Shown: positions 1-13,493, counted from the first letter of the stretch. The stretch: 64,000 bases of DNA from Chamaea fasciata (GCA_029207755.1 JARCOQ010000241.1:59210-123209); one strand, 5' to 3'. Made by a program: numbers and translations. The notes: a model not told the origin generated them from the sequence alone.

Positions 1-3000
1 AAACCACTGTGGTCATCATGAGCTGTAGAATTCAACTTCATGAACCTTAGGAATCTGAAATTTGGCATCCTCCTTTGTTTACTTAGATTTCATTCTGGTC
101 ATGGAATATCCTGCAAAGCCCATATAATTTAGGGAGAGTTGTTTCAAAAGATATTTTTTTTCTTCTCTGTCATGTATTTTATCTAAGGAAAGAATGCCTC
201 TCTCAGCTGGGTCATTTAGAAGTCACATTAAATATTCTTATGTAAGAGGGAGAAATTAAGTATTTTCAGTCTGTTCTGTCAGCATGTTATTCCATTCCAT
301 TACTGAAAGGAAAATGCTTCATAGTTCACTAACCTGTCTGGATGCCGCTGTGGGAAATTAACCTTGTAAATCAGCGAGCATTCTCTGGAGCCACCTGATT
401 CCTGGATTCTCTCAGTTTCTTGTTACAAATTGCACGGCATGAGATCACCTGTAGGAAAAATTGTGTAGGGAAGGTGGTCCTGCAACAGCAGCAGTGTTTG
501 TTTGTTGTGCACCTTGGGCAGGAGCTGTATGTGTGCCCAGCTCTGCCCTCCACACCCTGCTCGAGCGGGTCACACACCCACTGTGTGAATCCAACAAATA
601 AATGCCACTGTATCTTCCTCATATAGGACAGTGAAGCCTGTGGAGATCATGCTGGTTTCTTAGAGGGGTTATAATCAGCTTTTGATGAAAAGAGAAAAAA
701 CAGTGCCTATTTTGAGCCATTGCTTTTAGTTTTGTTTGTGTTGTCTTGCGTGCTGGGCATTAAACTGTCTGCTTCAGAGAGTCGTTTTTTCATTTGTTGT
801 TGCTGTGCTTGTTCTGCTTATGTGAATTCTTGATGGATGTTATTTAAATTCGGGTTTGAAAAATGAAAAATACTGAGGAATCTTTTGAAAGATTTATATT
901 AACTTACAGCGATGTGCAAGTGAAAGATTGCATTTCTCAGCAGAAATACTTTGTGCCTAGGCATGAATGTTTGCGTGCCTGCTTTGCAAGGTTTGGTATG
1001 CATGAAATAATTTGAAATGGATGTAGTTATTTTATTCCCATATGACTCTTAGGAAAAATTTTTGCTCTTTTCTGTTATCCATTTGCAATATAAAGCTTGG
1101 TTTCTTAGGTTTTCTTAGTAAGGATAAATGAAGAATTAACAAGGGCTCATTATCTTAGGAAATATGTGATTGTTCTTGCTGTGTTTGAGTCTTGCTAATA
1201 AACATGAGATGGAGGTACTCGTAAGCCACAGAGTGAAAATTCCAGAATAATTGTGGACTTGCAGGTCCCCCTTGCTCAGTCAGTTAGGTGAGGTGTGTAT
1301 GCTCCTGGCTGTAAGCATAGTACTGTTGCTTAAATTAGTAAGCTCATTCAAATGTTAAATGCCTTGATCAGTTTGAACTGAAGCATTTGTTAGGAGGAAC
1401 ATCAGCTCAGAGGAAAAACTCCCATAATTTTTCCTGTTTGGGGGGTGGGAAGTTGCTTAATCCATTTCATAATACAGTGTGCACTGCAAAATAAGGCAAC
1501 AGCTGTGCTGTGCTTACCTCTGCATAATCTAAAATTTATAAGGAAATAGTTTTATTTCTATATTAACTTGCAGGCATACTGAGTAACGTAACAAAATCTG
1601 TTGCATTTATCAGTCTAACCAGAAAGTATTAAGACTGTCATACTGATGTATAGTGCCTAATCAAAGGAAGAACACCCAGTTTCAGATTAAGATCATTAAC
1701 ACTTCGATGTTTTGTGCGACAATAAATCTTCAATGCATCCGAAGTTCTTTGATATTCCAGTGCAACAATAATCCCCTAGTGGTTTTACTAGGATAATTTT
1801 ATTATTCCTTTCTTCTCAAAGATGATTTGAAAAGCAAATTATAATTATTATATAATTCGGCATTACAATTAAAACAAAACTTCTGAAATATAACAACATT
1901 TTGATGTTGTAAATTGTTTCACATTAAGATCAAAATAAGAAGAAAGTCAAAACAGTATCTAAGGGCTTGGGCCTTCTTATTTTAATGAATAATTTCCAAG
2001 CCCTAGGTTGCAGATACACTTCATATTTTTTCATATAAGCATGCATGAACTTTTCTGTTGTTACATCTTTGTACTCAAAACCTTTAACTTGGCACAAAGT
2101 GTACTAGCTTTTGATGTTTCTCTTTAAGGACACACTGCATCCTTGGTGTTTAGGATTTGCCGTTCTAATTTCAACCCTAACATCAGAAATTCTGTGCAAT
2201 GTAGGGTAATTTGGGCCCAGCAAAAATAGGACTATTGTGCAAAGATGTAAAAATGCCACTCTGCCCCTCCTTTAAAAACAAACGTTATCAAGAGGTTTCT
2301 CTGCTTGGCCATACTCCTTACCATATTCTGACTGAGTCAGAAATCCTGTGAGGACTATTCAGGGAAGTCACTGAGATGAGATGCTCCTGACAGCTTATGG
2401 TTTGCTGGATTGCAAAACACATCCCGAGGTGAAATATTCACTTCACAGCAACCATCTCTCATTACTTGCATTGGTGAAACGCTCAGTTCAAGTTTGCAGA
2501 GACTGTTTTCCTAGTTAAAATCATTTTGCTGTGAGTCAAGACCAAAAAAATTACTATAGTTCCTGATTTAGAGCAACTTAAGATATTCTTAAATAGTTTT
2601 TCAAGTTCTTTCTCCTTTTATTTCCCAAGGAAATTTGATTTCTAGAAGAATGTGATACGGTTTCCCTACAAAGCAAATTTCTAAGCCATGAATTTGAATT
2701 TAGAAAAAATCTGAAGCTATGAATTTTGTACTAGAAACAATGTTGTATATATATCCTGTACACATCTATAATCTTTGCACCATTTTCATAAGAGTATATG
2801 TAGCTTATTCAAGTAAAATACTGAGGAGTGAAAGAAAAATGCCTAAAGAGTTGGTGTATTTTGAGCTGAGTGGATGTGCAGTAGCATCTTTACAGAGGAA
2901 AGATCTTCCCAAGTTGCCTTACCTTCAACCTATCCTTGTTTCTTTGCAAGTTTTGTTTTAGGTCAGACAGATGTTTTATGAAATTACTCTTTGGCTGGTG

Positions 3001-4070
3001 AAGTCAGCACGACTCTGAAGCAGCTGAGGGGGGAAGTGCTAATTTTGGCTTCTTGTGCAGAGCTGAAGGTTGTGCAGGGGGTGTTCTCAACGTGGTGCTG
3101 TTGTAGTCAGCTTCTGTGAATCTACAAGTCCCTTGGCACCACACATTCGAGTGTTTTTACTCATATATCAATGTACAGATGGTCAAGTCGTGGGGAGGTG
3201 TTACAGAGGGAATTAAAAGAAGGCTTTTTATTAGCCCACATGTAATTTTTTTTTCTTCACATTAAAGCTATTAATGTGCTGTATCATAATACCAGTGAAA
3301 CCTTTATAGACTGTTTGGTACTTGCTCTTTTCTTCCCTGAAATCTCTTAAAGAATTTTTACTATAAAAGAATCAAAATTAGCAGTAAGTGTGTCCTTTGC
3401 TATGTCTCAGGCTACTCCAAGGTGCACAGATGTTGATGAAGCAGCTGGTAAAACAGGATGCAATCTTCAGAGGTCACATTCACTTTTGGAAGTTTTGGGT
3501 TGATCTTTCTTGTCTTGTGACTCTGTCTTGCTTGCCAAAATCAAACTGAAGGTGCAGTGCAGATTTAAATGGAAAGAGAACATGCCTTTAAAATGAGTTA
3601 ATGGTAAAAGCTGACATTTAATGTCCCAACCCCCGTGTTAATGACACTTTCTAGTAAAGGCTAGAAAGCCTTGATGATGGACTGCTTAAACAGCTATGTG
3701 CAGAGCAAAATATTGTGTGCTGTGCACTTGAAGAGGGATCAAAAACCTGCATTTTTTAATGCAGTTCAGGTTGCCATTTTTCCTCTGAGAGAATGGACCC
3801 GTTCTCCTGAAGGATTAGCCCAGGTTTAAGGCTTTGAGCTCTGTGTTTCTGTGCTCAGGTAGCCATTCTCCCAGCACTGTGGTTCTCATTGCGAAGTTGA
3901 TCTAGATGACATCAGGTTTTGATTTTTGGTGGGGGAAGAAATAGCAAGGGAAGAGCAAAAGGAACAACTTGATTTTGATGCTAAGACCAGAGAGACTGTA
4001 AAGATGGGAGTGAGGAAAGCAAACACGCTTTTCTTTCTTTGCTGTTGGTTACAGAAAAAAGCTGTCTTGA

Positions 4071-4123
4071 TTTTGGGGGTTTTTTTGTTTGTTTGGTTGG
4101 GTTTTTTGGTTTTTGGTTTTGGT
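4071..4123 (+). repeat. G/T-only tract
   Basis: A 53-base run containing only G and T on the + strand, made of T runs broken by G, GG and GGG. It continues as a slightly interrupted T-rich tract to about 4151. It is low-complexity DNA. It is not telomeric: there is no regular TTAGGG unit. Confidence 0.85.
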
Positions 4124-6400
4124 CTTTATTTTGTTTGGTTTTGTTTTTTTCTCCTGGCTTTCAGTTAATGACTTAGGTAAACCTCAGTCTCAATGTCGTG
4201 CCTAGCTAAAATACTTGGAATAACTGTGGGATAACCAGATCTAAAACATGTCTTAAGAGAGCAATGGAAGGCATTAGGAAATAAATAATCTAGAAGTGGG
4301 AATGAAAAATGTTAATTCTGGGATGCTGGGGTAATGACAGCAGGCAAGTTATAAAATGAACTGAAAAATCTTTTGTATTTTAGACTTGTTTCATTGAGTA
4401 CTTGGAATTTGATCACTGGCTGAAGAATGCACTGGTTTCTCTTTTGGGTAGATGATTTGCAGTATAAGACCATGTGTGATGAATGATGGTCAGAGGTGGA
4501 GGGAGGACTAGGTCAAAGGATAATCAATGACAGGAATGAAGAAAAGGACAAAACCAACAAGCATAACTATTGAAAGGATATGATGCTATAAGCTTGGATC
4601 TAAGGCATTACTTTGCTAAGTTCTATTAATATTTATTTTGTTAAGCACACAATAAACACCATTTGTAGGAACCATTCTCATTATGGTAAAGGATCTATTT
4701 TTCATTCCTTAATAAGATTAGTTCTGTTTCCTCTCCTTTTCTCTATTGCTGTGCTTTGATTCTGGCGTTTTTGCACTTGAAACAACTTCAGTTAAAGGGC
4801 AACGAAGGATTTTTTAACCTTTCTAAAGATCATGACAGTGTCCCACAATTAATTTTAGTAACTAATAATAATATTGCATGTATCCAGTGGAAATGAAAAG
4901 GTTGCATTGTGATTTTTGTGTAGCATGAGGTGATGTTGAAAACAGCAGTTGGAATACAGTTTGCAAAAGCAAAACTGTATCTTAGAACTGTCAAACAATA
5001 TAGAATTCCTTAAATATCTTTATCCTGTATAAAGTTAAGGTGTGGTATTCAGTGAAGTTAGTGGAAATTGGAGGGATTTGCTACTGTACAATCTCGTGCC
5101 TATTGCAATTAGAAGAATAATGAGATTTTAGTAAATCAAAACGTAGTTTTCATTCAGTTTGGACTTGGATATGTAAATTACTCATGTTGAAAAAAAAATG
5201 GATTAGAGATTGTAAATGTTTAGAAGCTGAAGTATATTCCCTGCTTTGGCTATAAATAAGGAATATCATACACAAAATGAATTATTCTGAACGCCCGTTG
5301 GAGGCCTTCGGAGTTAACCTTACAGGGCTCATGGTATCAAAACTGGGAGGAACTATCCTGTATCTTTTCTCTTAATTATTGTTCATTAGAACTTTTATTA
5401 TTATGGATTACTCAAATAATCCACAGGAATAATAGAATAGGCATGATGATAGGATGATATGGCAGTATTTTTTTTGATAATTATTCTATTATGCTCCATG
5501 ACTTGAGAAAGGAAAATATTTAAATTATCAATCATATTCTTGAACTAAATCTTGATATCAGTACGGAAGGCTACACATGATTTCAAATGTATGACCTTTG
5601 ACTGTATGTTTAAAATACGTTAATTATAAGTACATAAAAATATTCCAAAGACAATAACCATGGTAATTGTAGTTAATGAATTCAGTCTTTTGGAGTGGAT
5701 AAATTAAGCAAGCAGAGAAAAACTAATGAGGAAGCATTCACAGAATGCAGAAATTGTGCCTAATGCGATGTAAACAATTATAGGCCCTATCCTTTATCTA
5801 CTTTATAATGTTAAATAAGGCAAAAAGTTAAACCCAAGCATGTTAATAGAGCACAAAATTCATCTAATTAAATATTCTGAAGATAAATTATAAGGTGGGT
5901 TCAGTGGCACTCAAACTGGCACCAAGCAAACTAATAACAAGGCCAAAACCTCTGGGGAGAGTAGTGAAAGGTCCCAAGGTTTTTTGTGGAGAGTTACAAT
6001 GAAAAGTGTGTTTACAAACTTAAGTCTCATGTTGGCAGCTGCTCTAATTCTCTAGACTCCATCCATTTCCCCAGTGCAGTGTTTTGGTGGACACATGGTT
6101 ATCATCTAAATAATCTTGGACTTCCTCCTAATTGTTCTGACTTTTTTTTCTGTGTGAGAGAGACAATTCTGGGCCAGGCATTGTTCCCCTTGCTCTGGTT
6201 TTCATGGCTCTGCTCTAGTACTTTTATGTGGTGTCCACTATACTCAGAAGATCAGGGAAATGTCTTCTTTTTGGCAGTATTTCCTAAATTGAATGTCTAT
6301 CATATATTGGTCAGGCAGACCTGGAATTTTTAAGACAGGATAACCCACTTGGTTTGCCTAGTAGCTTGGAAGATAATAAACGTGATGAACAAATCTCCAG

Positions 6401-6458
6401 TAACTCTAAATGGAGTTACCTGGATATACTAACTCTAAATGGAGTTACCTGGATATAC
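6401..6458 (+). repeat. perfect 29-bp tandem duplication
   Basis: Two identical 29-bp copies lie head to tail, 6401-6429 and 6430-6458, each beginning TAACTCTAAATGG. Each copy also carries a short inverted repeat (TAACTC and GAGTTA around TAAATG). The first copy has one extra pair because the base before it is G. Perfect identity suggests a recent slippage or duplication event. Confidence 0.95.
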
Positions 6459-9400
6459 TGAGATGAGAACAAGTCTGAGGAGTTCAAGAAGAGACTGTAA
6501 GAAAAGCTCTTGAATGTTGACCTCTTAGATGTTGATGTGAAATGAGGAGACAGGGGAAGGAGGCAGCTCTTAGGAACAGAATTATTCCTTTTTTCCTCTA
6601 TATGCCTGTTTAAGTACTGCCTTCCCTTAGGGGGATAACTCAAGCAAACACCTGTTGGATGCCATTGTGTTTTCATGGATGATTTAAGGATCGCTGCCCA
6701 TTTCTAGTGATCCTGTTTGGAAGTGATTTAAAATGTGCAGTAGTGTAGGCGGAAAGTCAAGCTAGAGCTGCTGTGACAGTGCTTCCATCATCTGTCAGCA
6801 TCCTGAGTGTTGTGAGCTAAACCTGAAATTTGATTTGAACTGCCTGATATCTGCCAAGGGGCAGGATATCATTGCTAGAGAGAAATCCTCTCATCTTCCG
6901 TGACTACATCCCCAGTCAGATGTAAGAACAGTTTGGTATCCAGAGGTGAATGGCACTGGACCTTTACAAGGCACAGAAATCATCCATATCCCCATCCTTT
7001 TAAGGAAAAGGATTCTGAGCAGAGGGCCCTTTGACTCTGCAGCAGAAACTGTTTGGAAAAACTTGCTTTAATAATAAGATTCTGACTGAAGAGTTTTGCA
7101 GAGGATGGTTTGCTTATGGAAATGGTCAAGTGGTTGTTCTGGTATTTGGACAGCAGGTTACAAAAAGAGGAAAACTAATGAAAAGTTCAGAAGCCAAAGC
7201 TGGAGAGAGGTTCAGAGTAACCCAAAATTGCCATCCAAGATTCTGGGGAGGAGGGTTGTAATCTTTCTGAAATATTACTCTGCATGTACTCCTTAACTAA
7301 TACATTGGGTGTGTTAGACCAAACCAGACAATTAATTTTTAACACAGAAGGACTTTGAGGACAACTCTGACACCCAGAGGAAAGAAAAGGCTTTATGGAA
7401 AGTTTCCATCTTCGAATCACTGCTAAAGTAGAAGTGCTGTTTTGTTAGTGGAAAATATCAGTGAAATTTAAAATAATGGTGTATTCCTGAGAGGTGTCAC
7501 TACAGTAAATCCCCTTTGTGGAATAGTTAAGTCACAATTGAAATTTGGTGCTGTGCAGTAGTCCATTGTTCTGGTACTTAAACTCTTTAGGGAACAGTCC
7601 CCATGAGGGGTAATGATTTGCTGGTGGCCAAGAAATGTATTTTCTGTATGATCCAGGTGGAGAAGTAAAGGAAGAAATGCTGTGAAATAGACACATTTTT
7701 TGTACACCTGAAAAGAGACTTGTATGTGATATGCAGGCAGATATCAGCTTTAAATTCGATGTAGTCAATGTTAATGGTATTAACATACAGATCTTTATCA
7801 GCAGAGGTGTTTACAGGCTTCTTCTATTTTCCTGTCCATTTGCTTCAGTGTAGCAGTGTGAGATCAAAGCCCAAGGCTTTGCAGACTGGCTCCTCATTTG
7901 TGCCCCTGGGTGTGTGATCATTGTTTGATACAGGAAACAGGCAGACCTGAGAAATAGTGAGAATTCCAGCACAGGCGCTCCTGCTGCATGTGCTGATACA
8001 TCCGTTGTATGGGATGGAGACTGCCCACTTGGTTTGAGGATTTGCTTCCAAGCACCTTATTTCTCTGAGATGGTGTTATTTTCTATGTATATGTGCCTCT
8101 ATGGCTATAGCTGCAAAGAGTTTAGTCTGAATAGTATTCATAGGTTTGATTGTTTCCTGCTCTCTCTGACTTTGTGGTGCACAAGTCAACCTAAATGTCT
8201 CAATAATGAATTATTGCTGGGTAATTAATCAGCTTCCCCTGCTTTAGACAGTTGCCTCCTAGAACTTACCATAATTCACCTCCATCAGCCAAGACATACA
8301 GACATTAATTGCCTCATAATATTGTCAGGAAGATGTCAGGTAGTACTGACAGGGTGTGAGTGCATCTCATTGATCTAAGCAAAATTTGTTAGTGTTTTGC
8401 CCCTAATCTCATTCTACACATTTATCTTGCCAGTGCCATGAGCTGGACTGAGGACACATCATCAGGGTGCAGTCAGGAGCAGTCTGTCCAAATGAACAGT
8501 GATTTCAGATTTGCAATGGGAAGTGAGTAATTCCCCAGCAGGTAAGTCACAAAACCAGTTACTGACAGCTGGGATAGTGGAAATTCTCCTTGCAGTGGCC
8601 TTGTTTTAAGCACCAAGATGAAAATATAATGCATGCTTAGAAGGTGCAAACAATGTCTACTCTCATTTCATACAGTGAAATTTGCTCAGCTTCATCTTGG
8701 AGCACTGGAGATATTTTAGTATTTCAAAGTGTATCAAACTATTTGCCCAGTATTTGGAAAAGCTACTCAGATTTAATGGAAATGTTTCTATTTCAGACCC
8801 AAACCACTTTGATATTTGTTAATTTTATTAGTGTATTGAAGTTCATTGACACTGGAAAAAGTGATCCTGTTCCTTCAATTAATAATACCACAGTAATTGC
8901 CTTTTTATTAATCTTTATTTGGATGCCTCCCTGTCCCTATGGAACAATGGGTTTGAAGATGCAGTGAGGTAGAACACTGGAAGGAAAAAGCCAGGCTAAA
9001 TATTCCTTGAAATAAATAGGCCTCTTTTCCTTGACTTCAAAGAAAAAAAAAACCTAATTAAATACATTTGAGGGGAAGAGGAAAAAAAATGAGAACCTTT
9101 GATTTGAACACACTTTGGAGCAGAGCATGGAGAGATAGGAGAATGATCTCTGTGAGATGAATAAGTTGCCTCTCCTGCTGCATTTGTTTTGGGGGTGGGT
9201 GACTCATTTCTTGAGGATTCTGTTTTTAAAAGTTGGATTTGACTTGGTTGATATTCCTTTCAGCATCTAGATTTTCTATTTGGGCATGTATTTTCCACGT
9301 TGACTTTAATGATCATAGTGTCAAAAAGTCAATATGCTGTTGTAGAAGTAAGAAGTTTTCCTGAGTACTTGATTCCAGGGAGGAGAAACAGAAGAAAATA

Positions 9401-10378
9401 AGTAAATACTGTTGCAGTTTGTCTATTTAAAAGCTCTATTTAATATATTTTTTACCGTGTTGATTGCTGAGTTTAATCAGAGTCCGAATAGATTTCAAAC
9501 CTTCTCTCCAGTTTTAGGAAGCTTGGAGATGGCAATTTCAAGATTACCTTATCTTGTTGGCGTGGTTTCTTTCTAGGAAGGCTAAATGGTACATCAGAAT
9601 CTACTTTGTTGTTCCAGAAGCATCAGTACTTCATGGTATTGTGGAAAAGTTCAAGTCATTACCGTGCCAACCCGTCACAGTTAATTTTTTGGCAAAATGA
9701 ATCCATAACGACACATGGCTTCAATCGATTTCTTATGCAGATTCTGCAGTAGATGTGCAGATCTGTTGATTAGCTCAGCCTGTTGGAAGTGTGGGGTCTG
9801 CCCCATTTGTTGTCCTTGGGGACAATCATGGCTGGGTTATTTCTGTGGGCCTCTCAGCTCACAAGGAAATGCCCTTCAGCTCTTACCCTGACTCAGATCA
9901 GCATGAGGAACATCATGACATTATAGTTATTTTTTTTAAAATGTTTTTCATGTATTTGTCAACTTGTACTGGTGCTGCATAAATTCATTAGGAGTCTTTA
10001 TGGAGTACTGAGCACGGTTGTGGTAAATGAGTTTTGCAGGTGTGGATTGGTGGAATTGCAGTTTGCCCTGCAGTGTGTTTTAGTCTCCTTTGTGAGTGTT
10101 TCCCCACCCCTCACCAGGCTGTAATATGTATAAGTGCCTAAGTGAGCAGTTATTTACCTGTGGCAAGTCTGTTGTACCTAAACTCAGGAAACTGTACACC
10201 TCCTGGTCCTATTTACCTTGATCTTATTCCATAAAATATTCCTGCTGATAATCTGTGCAGCTCAGAGGCACTGAAAGATGATCTGCAAAAAGAGGGAATA
10301 CTTGCTCTGAACTCTATGGAGGCCCTCTGTAGTAGTTTGAAGGCAAAACAAATGAGAGGCTCCAAGTCAGAGATACAA

Positions 10379-10384
10379 TTTAAT
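10379..10384 (-). terminator. Candidate polyadenylation signal of the solo LTR
   Basis: ATTAAA on the minus strand, the common variant of AATAAA, about 50 bp before the LTR's 3' end. Its position between the TATA-like box and the terminal CA fits the end of the R region. Confidence 0.5.
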
Positions 10385-10595
10385 AGGAAAAAAGAAAAAA
10401 GGAAAGAAAGTAAAATAAAATCGATGCAATAATACAAAAGACCATTGACAGAGTCAGAATACAACCTGAGCGTAGTGATGGAAGCAGTCCAGATGAGGTG
10501 GTCTTCCTGAAGCAGTGATCCTGTAGAAAGGTCTGGTAGCTCGGGTCCTCTGGGAATCCAGTGGGTAAGCGCCCCTCTGGTGTTCAGAGTCTCAG

Positions 10596-10602
10596 CTTAT
10601 AT
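10596..10602 (-). promoter_or_regulatory. TATA-like box of the solo LTR
   Basis: ATATAAG on the minus strand, with transcription expected to run towards lower coordinates. Upstream in the same U3 there is a TGAGTCA (AP-1-type site) at 10658-10664 and a dyad ATCCCA-CAA-TGGGAT at 10641-10655. These are motif matches only; activity is not known. Confidence 0.55.
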
Positions 10603-10675
10603 CCAGGCTGGAATGCTTGGTTTCTCCCTCTGGGCGGAGCATCCCACAATGGGATGGTGAGTCATGTGATAAGGC

Positions 10676-10758
10676 CTGATGGGCCCATTAACAGGAGGTA
10701 GTCCAGGAGGGGGTTATCTGTGAGCTGTGTAGCAAAGGTGCTGATGGCCCATTAACAG
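10676..10758. repeat. Internal direct repeat in the LTR U3
   Basis: CTGATGGGCCCATTAACAG (10676-10694) recurs as CTGATGGCCCATTAACAG (10741-10758), 65 bp away and differing by one G. Repeated U3 segments of this kind often carry enhancer elements in retroviral LTRs. Function here is inferred only. Confidence 0.75.
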
Positions 10759-11130
10759 AAGATAAGCCAGAGTGGAGGAGGCAGGGAGCACTGCCTCACC
10801 TGGTTTCAACAGTTCATGAAGATGGTGATAGAATATACTTCAACCCAGGACACCCTCAGGAGTCATTCTGATTGATGTCTAGGGATTTCACAAGGATTTG
10901 ACATGCTTGATCTTGAGCTTGTAATTAATTGTCAGAGTTGCTATCAGCTTTAGAAATGGGTTTCTACTAACTGGCCAAAAAAAGCAATATTGGGCTTTGA
11001 AACTGTTGCCGTTTATGTGTGAAATCAATTGCACCAAGTGCATGTTGTTTTCATGAGTAACAAAAAGGATCCTGTTCTGTAATGTCATCGCATTTGTTAG
11101 AAAATGTTAGCACCTCTCATTTCACAAGGC

Positions 11131-11150
11131 TTTTTTTTTTTTTTTTTTTT
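11131..11150 (+). repeat. T20 homopolymer
   Basis: Twenty consecutive T. It could be the A-tail of a retroposed sequence on the minus strand, but I recognise no retroposon body or target duplication around it. Confidence 0.9.
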
Positions 11151-11369
11151 GTATACGGCAAGGATGCATTAAATTTAGTCATGTGCAGAAAGAAATCTGC
11201 AACTGGATACTCCTTGTAAAGGCTCTAGATATGTGTGATTTCTCTGTATTTTAACATTTATTTGAATACAATAGATGAAGCTGGTCAGATGATGAAAGGG
11301 CTCTTTGGCTATTGAAAGTCCTCTTGCCACCGCATCTCTCCTACTGTCAGTGTATGCCTGCTAGTTAAT

Positions 11370-11402
11370 AATAGCTTGAAACTGGTATAGTTTCAAGCTA
11401 TT
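11370..11402 (+). repeat. Perfect 13-bp inverted repeat followed by T run
   Basis: AATAGCTTGAAAC (11370-11382), a 7-base loop (11383-11389) and the exact reverse complement GTTTCAAGCTATT (11390-11402), inside a run of six T. It would form a stable hairpin in RNA or single-stranded DNA. The stem is too short for a typical animal microRNA precursor. It looks like an intrinsic bacterial terminator, but the setting is a vertebrate genome, so that reading is not meaningful. Confidence 0.9.
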
Positions 11403-13493
11403 TTTTCGCCATTTCCCTCTTGGTTGCAATAAAAAGAACAGGTTCTATTAGGGGAGCCTTTCTTCCTGCAAGTAAATCGATGTTTAGTGAAGAGAAAATG
11501 CATGGCAGTGGTGGAAACTTAGCAGAGCTTCCTGCTCCTGCTGCACTGCTCATCATCCCATTTATCCATGGGGAAGTAGGGCAGTGTCTCTCTTTAGGAT
11601 ATCATGACCTGACTCGGGGAGATTTACCTGGTGGTCCCACCCCAGAATGGTCCATAGGAAGCCTGGCAGGCTGCCAATTTCTTGCTTAGACCGAGGAATC
11701 TAAGGGGCTAAAACCAGGAGAATATGTTCTGCCTGTGTTACGTGATAGACATGAGCAATGTGTTATCACAGAGATGTGACATGGACCTTGTTAGGCCCAG
11801 CAGATGTTTTAGTCCTGGCTCTCCTACTCTGAATGTGAGAGCTGGAAACATGCTGGTAGTGTAGTGCACATCCTCAGAGGATGGAAGGTAATTTGACAGC
11901 TCACTTTAACCCTCTTCAATAATGTTGACTCTTCTGGCATCGATTTGTTGAGAATGTGGCTTCTCATGTGGAAAACTGAGACTTTTTGTAGTAAAAATAA
12001 GGATTTCTTTTCCTGATTTGGTTTTCTTTTTTTTCCTGGCTTAGGTTAGAAGAGAGAAATATTTGAATGTAGCATTAACGTGTTTAATTTCTAAGCTTTA
12101 TTTGGAGACTTTGAAATAGTGAAAATACGTAAGCATTATTGAAGGAATAAAGTGTTCTTGTTTGATGCATTCGACTGTTCTTTTCTTTCTGAAAATCTGT
12201 GTTTTTAGAGATACCAGGCAGTACTTTTTCCTTTAGCAGTACCAGAGTCCTGCTGTCTGTCTCAAGAGAAGCCAAAAAAGGTCAGATAAGAACTGTTTAG
12301 ATAAGATAGGTGGCATTTCTGTCAGTTCTCAATAGCCGGTGAATCAGATGAGGAGCTGCACAAAACTGAAAACAAACAAGTAATGTTGCTCTGTCCCTGT
12401 CCCCCAAGTCCAAAAAATCCTCTCAATGCCCTCAAGCTGCTGTCTTAGTGAAGGGAATCTTTTCTCTTGAGTGCAAATTTAGAAAATGTTTTGTTGTACT
12501 GGTTATGTTAATTAAAGCGATGTTTGTTTTACAAGACAGCGATTCAGAGGGCTGTCCTGCTCTGCATAATTACCTGTCACAGCAAAGAGAATATATTAAG
12601 ATGGGAAACTGAGATTGGTGTAAAATTCTGTCTTATCTGCAAGGTATATCAGCAGTGTATTTCATAGAGCTTGATTGTATCCAAGATTCCAGGGGGCTCC
12701 TGGTGTCAGGTGAGAATCTTTCTTTATGGAAAGCACTTGCTCTTTTCCTATTGTTATTGGTGAGCTAAAAATACTATTTTTTGTTGCTTCTTGTAGCAAA
12801 CCAAGTGCGAAATGTGAGCTGTAACAGCACTGCCTAAGCCTCTCTGGCAGCCTCATGCAGTAGCCTGCTTTTAATATTGGTTGGTAAGATGACAGCACTT
12901 TGCTGCCAGTCTGTGAGGTATCCATGTAACGTGGGTTATCTTTGCTCAGGTGCCTGGAGACTTGTTCTTACAAGAGATACAAACAATGCATTTGAGAATT
13001 GGGCACATCTGGGACATTTTATCTTGCTCTTGGAGAAAAAGATCAAATGCTCCACAGCCTGTTTCTCTTAAATCGCAGAAAATCCCAGCATGGATTGAAG
13101 ATTTGACCCCCATTAAAATACATCAGATCTAACATAGCTGTGTGGTTTTAGCTGTGTACATAAATACATAACTGCAGATGAATATTTAAGCACTCCTAGT
13201 GTAAATAGAAATACGCAGATGCATATGCTAGGCATACTCATGCATGCCTACAGCTGCAGAGAAAATGTACAGCAGGCAAAGGACTTTCGGATACAATGAA
13301 ATGAATGGCTTTATTAAGATCTTAGTTCCTCATTAAAAAATACTGAGAAGTAGAACTTGTATGAAAGACTAAAGCTGGGATTTCAAATTAATGTGTATGA
13401 TAGTCAATATGAACTCAATTCTGAAATGTAAGAGTGTCTATGGAGATCTGTTGAACTGTGTTCATATATATCACTGTTTCTTCTTGTCCCAAG

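Larger units (their letters stand above)
1..10322. other. AT-rich non-coding flank, left part
   Basis: I see no gene here. The sequence is AT-rich, poor in CpG and largely unique, as expected for intergenic or intronic vertebrate DNA. The open frames are short (at most 115 codons, at 5986-6333), lie on both strands, overlap each other and show no domain, signal peptide or codon pattern I recognise. I found no tRNA or rRNA gene, no CpG-island promoter and no typical 3' end of a CR1 LINE (the common bird retroposon). The small repeats it holds are listed separately. A lone diverged exon cannot be excluded by eye. Confidence 0.75.
10323..10857 (-). mobile_element. Solo ERV LTR (ERVL-like) with 5-bp target-site duplication
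   Basis: The element occupies 10328-10852 (525 bp) and is flanked by the direct repeat CCCTC at 10323-10327 and 10853-10857. Read on the minus strand it begins TGTCCTGGG and ends ACTACTACA, so it has the TG...CA ends of an LTR. In the same orientation it has a TATA-like ATATAAG (10602 to 10596) and, about 215 bp further on, ATTAAA (10384 to 10379). This gives a plausible U3-R-U5 layout with a long R and a U5 of at most about 50 bp. A 5-bp duplication is typical of ERVL-type elements. No gag, pol or env sequence and no second LTR lie nearby, so it is a solo LTR left by recombination. Similarity to songbird LTRs is from memory. Confidence 0.88.

Noticed and set aside
4071..4151. Interstitial telomeric repeat
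   Set aside because: G/T-rich but with irregular spacing and no TTAGGG units.
5986..6333. 115-codon open frame in the flank as a possible gene
   Set aside because: No recognisable domain, no exon signals of note, and AT-rich composition like its surroundings.
10328..10811. Shorter LTR ending at TTTCAACA (10811)
   Set aside because: That end gives no target-site duplication. Moving it to CCAGGACA at 10852 gives matching CCCTC on both sides.
11370..11410. Intrinsic transcription terminator or microRNA precursor
   Set aside because: Terminators of that type are bacterial; the 13-bp stem is too short for a microRNA precursor.
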